This document shows, one piece after another, positions 53,303-61,511 of a DNA stretch of 61,584 nt. A model generated the notes under the pieces. It did not search any database. It had not been told where the DNA came from and saw only the letters and a list, made by a program, of their open reading frames with translations. Where the stretch lies: NCBI RefSeq assembly GCF_023243075.1, contig NZ_JALKFZ020000160.1:1-61584 (forward strand). Reading direction: 5' to 3'. Both the position numbers and the translations under genes were made by a program. The first letter of the stretch is position 1. Each line of letters opens with the position of its first letter. Source of the stretch: Frankia sp. AiPa1 (GTDB lineage: Bacteria; Actinomycetota; Actinomycetes; Frankiales; Frankiaceae).

Positions 53303-54115
53303 TCAAGGCCTCGACGCGGGCAGGGTCGCCTCCGGCGCCTCGCTGACCCGGTAGCCCAGATGGTAGGCGTCCACGTACTGCCGGTAGATCGTGACCTGGG
53401 GATCGTCGCGCAGACGGGTCCGCATCTCGGCGACGTCGCCGATGGCGGTGATCCGGAAGGGCGGCGAGAACACCTGGCCCTGCAGCAGCAGCGTGTTGCC
53501 GACGCAGCGCACCGCGGTCCGTGCGGTGACCCGGCGATCCATGATGGACATCGCCTCGGCGCCACCGGACCACAGGGCGTTCACGACGGCCTGGACGTCC
53601 TGCTGGTGAACGACAAGATCATCCGGGCCGGGCGTCCGCACACCCGTGGGATAGCCACCGCCCCGGCTCGACGGCGGCGCGTCGTCGAGCTCGACGCTCA
53701 CCGCCGGACCGCGCACCGCAGCGAGTCTGACCGCCCCTGCCAGGCCCGCCGCGCCCGGTCCGGCGACGGTGGCTGTGGCTGTGGCTGTGGTGCCGTTCTG
53801 TGGCTGCGTGGGCCGGGCATCCGACGGGTTGAGCTGGCCGCGCAGCGCGTACTGCCGGGCGGCGACGCGGCGCGATTCCGCGGCGACGACCTGCGCCACT
53901 CCGCCGGGGCCGAGGCGCGCATCGGCGAGCCGGCGAGGTCCGGCCACCGATCCGGCCTGACGCGCCACAGCTCCGGCGAGCGCGCCGAGGCACAACAATC
54001 CGACCACGACGACGGGCCATCGGACGCGACGCACGGCCGCCGCCATCGCCGTTCGCGCCCCGCGTCTCACCGCGCCGTCCGCTCCCCTCTCCCTCCGTGC
54101 GCGCCTGCGGGCCAT
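53303..54115 (-). CDS. DUF881 family membrane protein
   Basis: A 270-residue protein with one N-terminal membrane helix (RWPVVVVGLLCLGALAGAVA) and an extracytoplasmic DUF881 region: AQVVAAESRRVAARQYALRGQL, VELDDAPP, DLVVHQQDVQAVVNALWSGGAEAMSIMDRRV and LLLQGQVFSPPFRITAIGD. The equivalent in M. tuberculosis (Rv0012) lies at the same place. A structural relation to division proteins has been proposed for the family; function is not settled. ATG at 54115 is used; 54046 (ATG) is also possible. It is convergent with trpG (30-bp gap) and divergent from crgA. Confidence 0.87.
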   Translation of the reverse strand: MARRRARRERGADGAVRRGARTAMAAAVRRVRWPVVVVGLLCLGALAGAVARQAGSVAGPRRLADARLGPGGVAQVVAAESRRVAARQYALRGQLNPSDARPTQPQNGTTATATATVAGPGAAGLAGAVRLAAVRGPAVSVELDDAPPSSRGGGYPTGVRTPGPDDLVVHQQDVQAVVNALWSGGAEAMSIMDRRVTARTAVRCVGNTLLLQGQVFSPPFRITAIGDVAEMRTRLRDDPQVTIYRQYVDAYHLGYRVSEAPEATLPASRP

Positions 54116-54346
54116 GCGCAGGCGGACACCGACGATGCCACACTGGCGGCGCGATCGATACCTCGTCGGCAGACGCGCGGCCGTGCGTCTCGGCCACACG
54201 TGGGCGGAGTCCGGCAGGCCATCAGCACGTGCACAGATCCACTGTCTACGCTGGTGCCCACGTGTGGGATAGCCCACCCGCCGCACCGGGAGAAGCGCAG
54301 GACGGTCACCGCCCCGTCCACGCCTGGCCAGCCAAGGAGTACCGCC

Positions 54347-54607
54347 GTGCCCGAGTCACGACGCCGCAAGCCGAAGAAGCAGACCCCCAACGTCGGCGCG
54401 ACTCAGGCACGGCGCAGCAAGCCCCCGTCTCCGCCGTGGTTCGGCGGCCTGATCCTTGCCTTCTTCCTCGTCGGAATCGCCTACCTGCTCGTCTACTACT
54501 TCTCCAACGGCGGGGTGCTGGGGATGGAGAGCCTGGGGGGCTGGAACATCCTCATCGGGTTCGGATTCGTCGTCGTTGGTCTGGCCGTGTCGACCCAGTG
54601 GCGCTGA
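54347..54607 (+). CDS. crgA: Cell division protein CrgA
   Basis: An 86-residue two-helix membrane protein that in actinobacteria interacts with FtsZ, FtsQ, FtsI and PbpA and coordinates septation. The basic N-terminus PESRRRKPKKQTPNVG leads to helix 1 (WFGGLILAFFLVGIAYLLVYYF), a loop GGVLGMESLG, then helix 2 (WNILIGFGFVVVGLAVSTQW), the diagnostic CrgA layout. CCAAGGAGTACC provides the Shine-Dalgarno 8 nt before the GTG. Its presence beside the pkn cluster is conserved. Confidence 0.95.
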   Translation: MPESRRRKPKKQTPNVGATQARRSKPPSPPWFGGLILAFFLVGIAYLLVYYFSNGGVLGMESLGGWNILIGFGFVVVGLAVSTQWR

Positions 54608-54687
54608 GCGCGCGGGCCTCGTCCTGACCCGCGCCGATCGTCCGGTGCCGTCCGGGTGGGCGGCGGATGACTTGCACGGCTGTCATC

Positions 54688-54719
54688 TATCCACAACCGT
54701 TGTCCACAAGTGTGGATAT
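54688..54719. promoter_or_regulatory. DnaA-box-like cluster
   Basis: Three 9-mers lie in 32 bp: TATCCACAA (54688-54696, complement TTGTGGATA), TTGTCCACA (54700-54708, matching the high-GC actinobacterial DnaA-box consensus) and TGTGGATAT (54711-54719). The outer two form an inverted pair. They end 20 bp before the RidA gene start. Confidence 0.6.
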
Positions 54720-54739
54720 CACCCTTGAGGGTGAGATCA

Positions 54740-55153
54740 ATGGACAGTGAGGACATGGCGGCAGAACGTGAGAACGTCCCGGGAGTCTCCCCATACGAGG
54801 AGATCATCGGGTTCTCCCGAGCCGTGCGGATCGGCGAACGGATCGTCGTGAGCGGCACCGGCCCGGTCTGGCCGGACGGGCGTGTTTCCGCTGATGCCGC
54901 AGCCCAGGCCCGGCGTTGCTTCGAACTGATCGAGGTGGCCTTGGCACAGGCCGGCGCGCGGCTGTCCGACGTGGTGCGTACCCGGATGTACATCACCACA
55001 CGTGCACACGCGGACGCGGTTGGCCAGGTCCACCGGGACCTGTTCGCGGACACCCGTCCGGCGGCCACGATGGTCATCGTTGCCGGATTACTCGACGATC
55101 GTTGGGCGGTCGAGGTGGAGGCCGAGGCCGTTCGTGGAGGTGTCAGCGCGTAG
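54740..55153 (+). CDS. RidA/YjgF-family protein
   Basis: A 137-residue enamine/imine deaminase-like protein. The fold is visible in RIVVSGTGPVWPDGRVSADAAAQARRC, LAQAGARLSDVVRTRMYIT, VGQVHRDLFADTRPAATMVIVAGLLD and VEVEAEAV. The catalytic Arg of canonical RidA is at the RTRMYIT position, but this is a divergent subgroup (as in YjgF-like/UK114-type proteins of unknown substrate). ATG at 54740 is taken; 54755 is an alternative. The DnaA-like boxes lie just upstream. Confidence 0.9.
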   Translation: MDSEDMAAERENVPGVSPYEEIIGFSRAVRIGERIVVSGTGPVWPDGRVSADAAAQARRCFELIEVALAQAGARLSDVVRTRMYITTRAHADAVGQVHRDLFADTRPAATMVIVAGLLDDRWAVEVEAEAVRGGVSA

Positions 55154-55178
55154 GGAACCCCCTACGTACCGTCGTCGC

Positions 55179-55538
55179 TCAGCGAGCCAGGACGGCGGTG
55201 CGCAGACGGGAGACGGTCTGTTCGGCGTCCTCGTCCGCCACGAGCAGGCGGCGGAACTCGCCACCCGGGCGAACCTCCACCACCACCGCGGGTCGTCCTC
55301 GGTAGACGGCGGCGAAGTCCTTTCCGTCCCGGGACCGCCAGGTGCCGAGCGCGATCACTCCGGGCAACCCCGTGCCGGGCAGCCGCCATCCGCGCAGTTC
55401 ACCGAACGGTTCCGCCGACGTCCGCACATCGAGCACCTCGTCGAGCCCGACGGAGACATCGCCCCGCAGGGCACCGAGCCGCTCGATGCCGCGCAGCACG
55501 ACCTCGACCCGCTGCTCCCTTACCTCCAGGCTGGCCAT
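55179..55538 (-). CDS. Conserved actinobacterial hypothetical protein (119 aa)
   Basis: No named family recognised. The protein has a beta-rich middle, GWRLPGTGLPGVIALGTWRSRDGKDFAAVYRGRPAVVVEV in blocks, which I recall as a conserved stretch of small actinobacterial proteins, perhaps PH-like. It has no signal peptide or helix for membranes. A similar GTG/LPGV...GKDF...YRG core recurs in relatives, so it is a real gene. It is convergent with RidA (25-bp gap) and follows a minisatellite. Confidence 0.75.
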   Translation of the reverse strand: MASLEVREQRVEVVLRGIERLGALRGDVSVGLDEVLDVRTSAEPFGELRGWRLPGTGLPGVIALGTWRSRDGKDFAAVYRGRPAVVVEVRPGGEFRRLLVADEDAEQTVSRLRTAVLAR

Positions 55539-55582
55539 CCGCCCACGTTAGCCGTCAGCACCCGGCTGACGCGGCCAAAGCG

Positions 55583-55650
55583 AGGACCTCCGCTGGGGGA
55601 GGACCTCCGCTGGGGGAGGACCTCCGCTGGGGGAGGACCTCCGCTGGGGG
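55583..55650. repeat. 17-bp tandem array (4 perfect copies)
   Basis: AGGACCTCCGCTGGGGG repeated four times, ending 3 bp before the GH15 stop. Each unit can fold (CCTCC with GGAGG across junctions). 17 is not a multiple of three but the array is outside coding DNA. Confidence 0.95.
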
Positions 55651-55653
55651 AGG

Positions 55654-57621
55654 TCAGGTCGACGGGGACGGCCGGGCATAGGCCTCGGCGTCCTCGGCCC
55701 GGATCACGTACATCACGGCGTTGATGAGCGCGAGGTGGGTGAACGCCTGCGGGAAGTTGCCCAGATGCCGCCCGCTGTGCGGGTCGATCTCCTCGGCGTA
55801 GAGGTCCAACGGGCTCGCGAGGCTCAACAGCCGCTCGCACAACTGCCGGGCCCGGGCCAGCTCGCCGATCTCCACCAGCGCCGAGACCAGCCAGAACGAG
55901 CAGATCAGGAACGCCCCCTCCTCGCCCGACACCCCGTCGTCGGTCTCCCCGGTGCGATAGCGCAGCACCAGGCCGTCCTCGGTGAGCTCGTCGGCGATCG
56001 CGAGGACGGTGGCCTTGACCCGCTCGTCCGAGGCGGGAAGGAAACCCAGCAGCGGGATGAGCAGCAGGGACGCGTCCAGAGCGGTCGAACCGTAATACTG
56101 GGTGAACACGCCACGGTGATCGACACCGTGCGCGCAGACGTCGGTGTGGATCTCCTCGGCGATGGTCTTCCACCGCGCGGCCGCCGTGTGGTCGCCCCGC
56201 ATCTGGGCGAGCCGCCGGCCGCGGTCCAGGGCAACCCAGCACATCACCTTCGACACGGTGAAGTGCCGCAACGCGCCGCGGACCTCCCACATCCCACAGT
56301 CCGGTTCGCGCCAGTGCGCGGCAGCGGCTTCGACCAGGCGGACCAGCACCGGCCAGAGCCGCTCCGACAGGTAGTCCCGCGACCGGGTGTGCAGATACAC
56401 CGAGTCCAGGACCACTCCCCACACATCGTGCTGGCGCTGCAGCGCGGCGGCGTTGCCGACCCGCACCGGGGACGCCCCCTCGTAGCCGGACAGATGACCG
56501 AGGATCTCCTCGTCGATCCGTGGCTCACCGCCGACCCGGTACATCACCTGGATCTCGTCGTCATGCTCGGCGACGTCTGCGATGAACGAGAAGAAGTCGT
56601 TGGCCTCGTAGTCGAGGCCCAGGGTGTACAGGCCCCACAAGGCGAAGGTCGAGTCGCGCAGCCAGCTGTACCGGTAGTCCCAGTTGCGCTCACCCTGCGG
56701 GGTCTCCGGCAGCGACGTGGTGGCCGCCGCGAGCAGCGCGCCGGTCGGCGCGTAGGTCAGGCCCTTCAACGCGAGCGCGCTGCGCTGCAGGTGCCGCCGC
56801 CACGGATGGTCGGGGAACACGCCGCGGGAAAGCCACTGCCGCCAGAACTGCGTCGTCGAGTCCACCGCCTCGCAGGCCTGCGCGTAGGTGTCCGGCAGCA
56901 GCGGATCCTGCGCCCGCCAGGTCAGCGCGACGAACGCGGTGTCCCCCTCCCGCAGGGTGGTGCGGGCCAGCGCGCGGCGGCCGTCGAAGCCGAGCCGCAG
57001 GTCGGTGCGCAGCCGCAGCGTGACCCCGCTGCCGGCATGTGCGATGACGCCGCAGGAATAGTCCGCCGCCTCGTACTGCCACGACTCGGCCTGCCGGCCG
57101 TAGTCGAAGTTGGGCTCGCAGACGACGCTCAGATCAACGGTCCCGTGCTCGCACCGGGCCAGGCGCAGCAGCACATGCTCGGCGTCCCAGTCGCTGGGAG
57201 TGCGCCGATGGGTGTTGGAGCGGCGATGCGTACGGTGCCAGCGACCGACGACCAGACAGTCAGTGACGATCAGCCAACCGTTCGGGGTCTGCCACGTCGT
57301 CTCGAGAATGTTCGTTCCGGGCAGATAACGGCGCCCGGCCGGGATCTGGGTGCGGTCCGGGCCGAACCGGAAGCCGCCCGCGGACCGGTCCAGCACCGCA
57401 CCGAACACGCTCGGTGCGTCCGGGCGCGGCACACACATCCATTCCACGTTGCCGCCCGGCGCGACCAGGCAGGATGTCTCACAGTCGGACAGGAACCCGT
57501 ACTCGGCGATCGGCGGGTACGGGCTGCCCCCGCTGCGCCGCACCGGAGACTGCGCCACCTGATCCCCCTGACCATCACCTGCCACGGCACCCACCCCGCC
57601 CCCGTCGCCCATGCCGGACAT
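55654..57621 (-). CDS. Glycoside hydrolase family 15 protein (trehalase/glucoamylase-like)
   Basis: A 655-residue enzyme with the two-domain GH15 layout: an N-terminal beta domain (PPIAEYGFLSDCETSCLVAPGG, then WMCVPRPDAPSVFGAVLD) and an (alpha/alpha)6 barrel with GERNWDYRYSWLRDSTFALWGL (family signature), EIQVMYRVGGEPRIDEEIL and later GALLL...LGNFPQAFTHLALINAV. Actinobacterial members act as trehalases or glucoamylases; which one is not decidable. No signal peptide is evident, so it is cytosolic. ATG at 57621 is chosen because the family start is near; longer frames are Arg-rich. Confidence 0.92.
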   Translation of the reverse strand: MSGMGDGGGVGAVAGDGQGDQVAQSPVRRSGGSPYPPIAEYGFLSDCETSCLVAPGGNVEWMCVPRPDAPSVFGAVLDRSAGGFRFGPDRTQIPAGRRYLPGTNILETTWQTPNGWLIVTDCLVVGRWHRTHRRSNTHRRTPSDWDAEHVLLRLARCEHGTVDLSVVCEPNFDYGRQAESWQYEAADYSCGVIAHAGSGVTLRLRTDLRLGFDGRRALARTTLREGDTAFVALTWRAQDPLLPDTYAQACEAVDSTTQFWRQWLSRGVFPDHPWRRHLQRSALALKGLTYAPTGALLAAATTSLPETPQGERNWDYRYSWLRDSTFALWGLYTLGLDYEANDFFSFIADVAEHDDEIQVMYRVGGEPRIDEEILGHLSGYEGASPVRVGNAAALQRQHDVWGVVLDSVYLHTRSRDYLSERLWPVLVRLVEAAAAHWREPDCGMWEVRGALRHFTVSKVMCWVALDRGRRLAQMRGDHTAAARWKTIAEEIHTDVCAHGVDHRGVFTQYYGSTALDASLLLIPLLGFLPASDERVKATVLAIADELTEDGLVLRYRTGETDDGVSGEEGAFLICSFWLVSALVEIGELARARQLCERLLSLASPLDLYAEEIDPHSGRHLGNFPQAFTHLALINAVMYVIRAEDAEAYARPSPST

Positions 57622-57774
57622 CACGCATGCCGGACACAATGAGTAGTGACGAGATAGCGAATCGTAGCCGCCGGCCGCCGTGACGCAAGGACCGCCACGC
57701 GTGCGCGGCCGGACGACGTGCTGTCGCCCGGCGTCCGCGGATCGTGGGCGGGGCGGGTGTGGTTCCGTGGGACC

Positions 57775-58278
57775 ATGATTTCGCCTGACGCGAATCCGCC
57801 CGACCCGCCGCCCTTGACATCCGGGCCTGCGCCAGCGTCCGGATCGGCATCGTGGTCGCCGCCGCTGTGGCGGGTAGCGCTCTACGTCGTCGGCGGGGTG
57901 CTGGCGGCGCTGGTGGCGGCCCTCGGTTCGCTCGCCGACCGGGTCGGCCAGCTTGACGGGGCCGGACGGCTCCTGGTCGGCGTGGTGGCCGCCGGGCTGT
58001 GGGTGCTCGCGGTCCGCGACCTGCTCGCCCGGCCGACGCTGCGGGTCGACACCGGTGGACTCGAGCTCGTCGACGGCCTGCGGCGACGTCATCTGCCCTG
58101 GGCGGCAGTGCTCTCGGTCCGGGCCGCCACCGTCACCCACAACCGACGCGCGGTGCATCTGCGCACCCTCGAGGTCGAGACGATCGACGGGCCCCTCCTG
58201 CTCACCCGCCGCCAGCTCGGTACCGACCCCGGCCCGGTCGCCGATCGCGTCGAACAGATCCGCCAGCGGTCCGGTTGA
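57775..58278 (+). CDS. PH-domain membrane protein
   Basis: A 167-residue protein like Rv0010c of M. tuberculosis, also near ppiA and crgA. Two membrane helices (VALYVVGGVLAALVAAL, then LLVGVVAAGLWVLAVRDL) precede a bacterial PH-like domain: LRVDTGGLELVDGLRRRHLPWAAVLSVRAATV. Function is unknown. It lies divergent from the GH15 gene (153 bp between starts) and convergent with the rhomboid gene. Confidence 0.85.
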   Translation: MISPDANPPDPPPLTSGPAPASGSASWSPPLWRVALYVVGGVLAALVAALGSLADRVGQLDGAGRLLVGVVAAGLWVLAVRDLLARPTLRVDTGGLELVDGLRRRHLPWAAVLSVRAATVTHNRRAVHLRTLEVETIDGPLLLTRRQLGTDPGPVADRVEQIRQRSG

Positions 58279-58330
58279 GACAGCGGCGCACCCCCGCTGC
58301 GGTCAGGTCAACTCGGGTGCGGTCGACGGC

Positions 58331-59443
58331 TCAGGTGAGAGCGGACGACTTCACGACCGCGGCGAGCAGCAACGCCGCGACGAGGCCCAGCACGCCACCG
58401 GCCTGGGCCCAGCCGTACCTCGGCGGCACGTAGGCGTAGAGCAGGCCGATGAGGGCGCCGACGGCGAGGCCGCCGAGATGGCCCCATTTGTCGATGCTGC
58501 TGAAGGTGAAGGTGATCGCAAGGTTGATCCCGATGATGACCAGGATCTGGGTCGAGTCGATCCGCAGCCGCCGCGCGATCACATAGTAGGCGGCGAAGAA
58601 CGCGAAGATCGCGGTGGATGCGCCCACGGAGGCTGTGCTCAGGCCGCCGAGCAGGTAGCTCAGCGTGTTGCCGCCGACGGCGCCAGCCACGAAAAGACCC
58701 AGGTAGCGCGCCCGGCCGAGCAGCGCCTCCAGCTGGAATCCCAGCAGGAACAGCGCGTACATGTTGAACAGGATGTGCAGCACTCCGGCATGCAGGAACG
58801 CCGCGGTCAGCAGCCGGTAGTACTGGTCATCGATCGCGATCCGGTAGCCGATCATCGCGAACCGGTGGGTGAAGCTGTTCGACGTGTCGCCGCCGCTGCT
58901 GATGCCCGGCGCCCCTTGCAGGAAATAGGCGACGACGCAGATTCCGATGAGGCACTGGGTCACCACCGCCTGCCGGGCATGGGTGGCCCGCCCGCCGAGC
59001 GCGGTCCGCGGCTCCCGCGATGGCGCCCCGCCGTCCGTGTGCCCGGAGGAGGAGCGGTTTCGCCCCTCCTCCGGGCACTGGAATCCGACCGCGGCCGGGC
59101 GCATGCAGTCCGGGCAGATCGGCCGGTCGCACCGCTGGCAGGTGACGTACGTCTCCCGATCAGGATGCCGGTAGCAGTGCGGCACCGACGGACCGCCCGA
59201 CTCCGCCAGCCCGCCCGACCCGGCCGGACCGCCCGATTCCGGTGGTCCGCCCGACCACCCCGCCGGGCTGCCGGGATGCGGCGAGGGCGTCCAGCCCTGC
59301 TGGCCGGGCGGCGGGCCGACGTCGGGCCGCCACCCCGGCGATCCCGCCGCGCCCGGGCCGGAGCTCCCGCCGGAGCCGGTCCCAGCGCCTGGTGCGAACG
59401 GATCACGGCCCGGCTCGCTGGCCGGTTCCGGCGGTGCGCCCAT
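58331..59443 (-). CDS. Rhomboid-family intramembrane serine protease with B-box-like zinc finger
   Basis: A 370-residue protein. N-terminal about 80 residues are Pro/Gly-rich; a zinc-binding module follows, CYRHPDRETYVTCQRCDRPICPDCM (in two pieces), a B-box-like finger common in actinobacterial rhomboids. Six helices include HILFNMYALFLLG (conserved Asn), GASTAIFAFFAAY (catalytic Ser after the first Ala) and HLGGLAVGALIG (catalytic His). The usual GASGAIF reads GASTAIF, keeping the serine. Substrate is unknown. The start 59443 is 35 bp after ppiA's stop. Confidence 0.92.
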   Translation of the reverse strand: MGAPPEPASEPGRDPFAPGAGTGSGGSSGPGAAGSPGWRPDVGPPPGQQGWTPSPHPGSPAGWSGGPPESGGPAGSGGLAESGGPSVPHCYRHPDRETYVTCQRCDRPICPDCMRPAAVGFQCPEEGRNRSSSGHTDGGAPSREPRTALGGRATHARQAVVTQCLIGICVVAYFLQGAPGISSGGDTSNSFTHRFAMIGYRIAIDDQYYRLLTAAFLHAGVLHILFNMYALFLLGFQLEALLGRARYLGLFVAGAVGGNTLSYLLGGLSTASVGASTAIFAFFAAYYVIARRLRIDSTQILVIIGINLAITFTFSSIDKWGHLGGLAVGALIGLLYAYVPPRYGWAQAGGVLGLVAALLLAAVVKSSALT

Positions 59444-59478
59444 CGCGTAACCCCTGTGCGAGCCGGCCCGGCAGCCCG

Positions 59479-60006
59479 TCAGGCCTGTCGGCGATCGATG
59501 ACGACCTCGGAGATCACCACGTCCGTCTTCGGACGGTCCTGCGCGCCGGTCGGGGCCTTGGCGATCGTGTCCACGACCGCCGTACCCCGGACGACCTCGC
59601 CGAAGATCGTGTGCTTGCCCGTCAGCCACGCCGTCGGCGCGACTGTGACAAAGAACTGCGAGCCGTTGGTGGCCGGGCCGGAGTTCGCCATCGCGAGCAG
59701 GTACGGCCGGGTGAACGCGAGGTCGGGGTGGAACTCGTCGGCGAACCTGTAGCCCGGACCGCCCCGGCCGGAACCCAGCGGGTCACCGCCCTGGATCATG
59801 AAGTCCGGGATGACCCGGTGGAAGATCGTCCCGTTATAGAGGGGAGTGCCCGACTTGCGCTCCCCGGTTGACGGGTCGGTCCACTCCTGCGTGCCAGTCG
59901 CAAGCCCGACGAAGTTGCGGACGGTCTTGGGAGCGTGGTCGGGGAACAGTCGAATCTCGATGTCCCCCTCAGTCGTCCGCAGCGTCGCGTACAGCTCCTC
60001 GGCCAT
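59479..60006 (-). CDS. ppiA: Cyclophilin-type peptidyl-prolyl cis-trans isomerase
   Basis: A 175-residue cytosolic cyclophilin that accelerates prolyl isomerisation. Conserved segments are IFHRVIPDFMIQGGDPLGSGRGGPGY (active-site His/Arg/Phe/Gln), LAMANSGPATNGSQFFVT and LTGKHTIFGEVV. It corresponds in position to PpiA (Rv0009) next to the PH-domain and crgA genes. Start ATG at 60006. Three 16-bp repeats lie 73-120 bp upstream, in the expected leader or promoter. Confidence 0.97.
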   Translation of the reverse strand: MAEELYATLRTTEGDIEIRLFPDHAPKTVRNFVGLATGTQEWTDPSTGERKSGTPLYNGTIFHRVIPDFMIQGGDPLGSGRGGPGYRFADEFHPDLAFTRPYLLAMANSGPATNGSQFFVTVAPTAWLTGKHTIFGEVVRGTAVVDTIAKAPTGAQDRPKTDVVISEVVIDRRQA

Positions 60007-60562
60007 GAGCCTCTCTTCTCTTCAGGTCTGGTCTCAGGTCTGGGTCGTCTCAGGTCCGCGGCAATATCCGGGGCCATGTCCGTTCGGGGCCATATCCGTT
60101 CGGGGCACTGTCCGTTCGGGGCGATGTCCGGTCAGACGGCACCCGGGCCGGTCCCGATCGTATGCGCCCGGTGCCGCCCACGTTGCGCGTGGCGCCGCGG
60201 CACACGACGGGACAGGTCGGCACAGGCCGGGTCGGATCGCGCGGGCGGGACGCACCGGCGGGATGCCGGTCAGGACGGCGTGACACGCCTGTCGGGGCGC
60301 CTGTGGTTGAAGAGAGCGGCTTACCGGGTACGGCACACTGCAGAGAGATCTTGACCGCCTGATGATCCGCCGACCGGCAACCGTATGTCGACCGTCCCAC
60401 GACCCACCGACCAGCGATCGCGTACAGGTCGCCCCCGCGGCTCGCCCGCCACCCCACGATCTGCCACCCAGCGACCTGCCATCGCGCGGCTCACTGGCCG
60501 CCGACAACCTCTCCACCCGCTGACGGCCCCGCCCACCAGCACGGCATCTAAGGAAGGACGCC
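60007..60562. other. Divergent intergenic region
   Basis: Promoters for ppiA (leftward) and the coiled-coil gene (rightward) should lie here. It contains the 60079-60126 repeat and an otherwise unremarkable GC-rich tract; CTAAGGAAGGACGCC at 60549-60562 is the ribosome-binding site of the next gene. A minus-strand open frame (60034-60708) overlaps the real gene and is not supported. Confidence 0.55.
60079..60126. repeat. 16-bp tandem repeat (3 units)
   Basis: TCCGTTCGGGGCCATA, TCCGTTCGGGGCACTG and TCCGTTCGGGGCGATG are consecutive, with truncated copies on both sides. Located in the 5' region of ppiA. Confidence 0.9.
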
Positions 60563-61423
60563 ATGAGTACGACGTTGAAGGATCGCCTCTCACACGTCAC
60601 CGACACCGCACCGGTCAGTGGGATCTCGGACGCCGCGCGCCACGCCGCCGACGCCGCCGGGACCGCGGCCCAGCGGGCTGCGAGCATCGCCGGGGACACG
60701 GCCGGCACCGCCGCGGCGGCTACCCGGGGCGCCGGGGTCAGCGTCGCTCACCGCATCTCCGACGTGTCCGAGTCCGCGGTCCGTGGGGGCACCGCGGCGC
60801 AGCGCACCGCGGGGAAGGCGGCGGGGAAGACAGCCGGGAAGGCCGTCCAAGCCTCCGGCCGGGCCGGACGCAAGGTCGAGAAGGCCCGGTCGCGGGCCGA
60901 GCTGACCGCCGAGCGGGCCCGGGCCACCGCGGAGCTGCGGGCCGAGCGGCAGCGGTCCCGTCGGGCCGTCGCGGCGGAGACCAAGGCGCGCGTCGAGGCC
61001 GACAAGGCTCAGGGGATCCTGGAGAAGCGCCTGGCGAAGGCCGAGAAGAAGCTCGCCCGGGTGCACCGCCACCGCCGCCGGGGTGCGCTGACCGTCGCCC
61101 TGCTCGGGGCGGGCGTCGCGGGGACCGTGGCCGCGCGCCGATACCTGGCGCAGCGCGGCAGCGAGACGCTCGGCACCGAGGCCGAGCCGACTCCCACCCC
61201 CCCGTCCACCAGCGGCACGCCCTCGGCCACCGGCGCGGCCTCCGCCCGCACATCGTCCGCCACCGGTGGCGGCTTCGGTTCCGGCGCGGGCAGCGGCACC
61301 GGCAGCGGCCCGCTGGGCACGGACACCATCGACGAGCGGCGGCGTCCCCCGACGAGCGGCTTCGAGGAAATGCCGGGCGTCGACACCACGCTCGGTGAGG
61401 TCAGCCGGCCGGGTCCGCGCTAA
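60563..61423 (+). CDS. Ala-rich coiled-coil protein with one membrane helix
   Basis: A 286-residue protein of no recognised family. Residues 20-100 are Ala/Gly/Thr helical, with short repeats (GTAAQRA, GTAAAAT); 100-165 form a long charged coiled coil (ELTAERARATAELRAERQRS, KAQGILEKRLAKAEKKLARV). A possible membrane helix (GALTVALLGAGVAGTVAA) follows, then a Thr/Ser/Gly-rich tail. It resembles histone-like or cell-envelope structural proteins of actinobacteria but no homology is claimed. AAGGAAGG 9 nt upstream supports the ATG. Confidence 0.78.
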   Translation: MSTTLKDRLSHVTDTAPVSGISDAARHAADAAGTAAQRAASIAGDTAGTAAAATRGAGVSVAHRISDVSESAVRGGTAAQRTAGKAAGKTAGKAVQASGRAGRKVEKARSRAELTAERARATAELRAERQRSRRAVAAETKARVEADKAQGILEKRLAKAEKKLARVHRHRRRGALTVALLGAGVAGTVAARRYLAQRGSETLGTEAEPTPTPPSTSGTPSATGAASARTSSATGGGFGSGAGSGTGSGPLGTDTIDERRRPPTSGFEEMPGVDTTLGEVSRPGPR

Positions 61424-61511
61424 GCCGCGTCCCGGTCCGTCCCCCGGTAGGCCGGGTCGGACCCCGGTAGGCACCTGGCGCTGATGCCGGCACGGCGGGG
61501 CGTGCCGGCGG

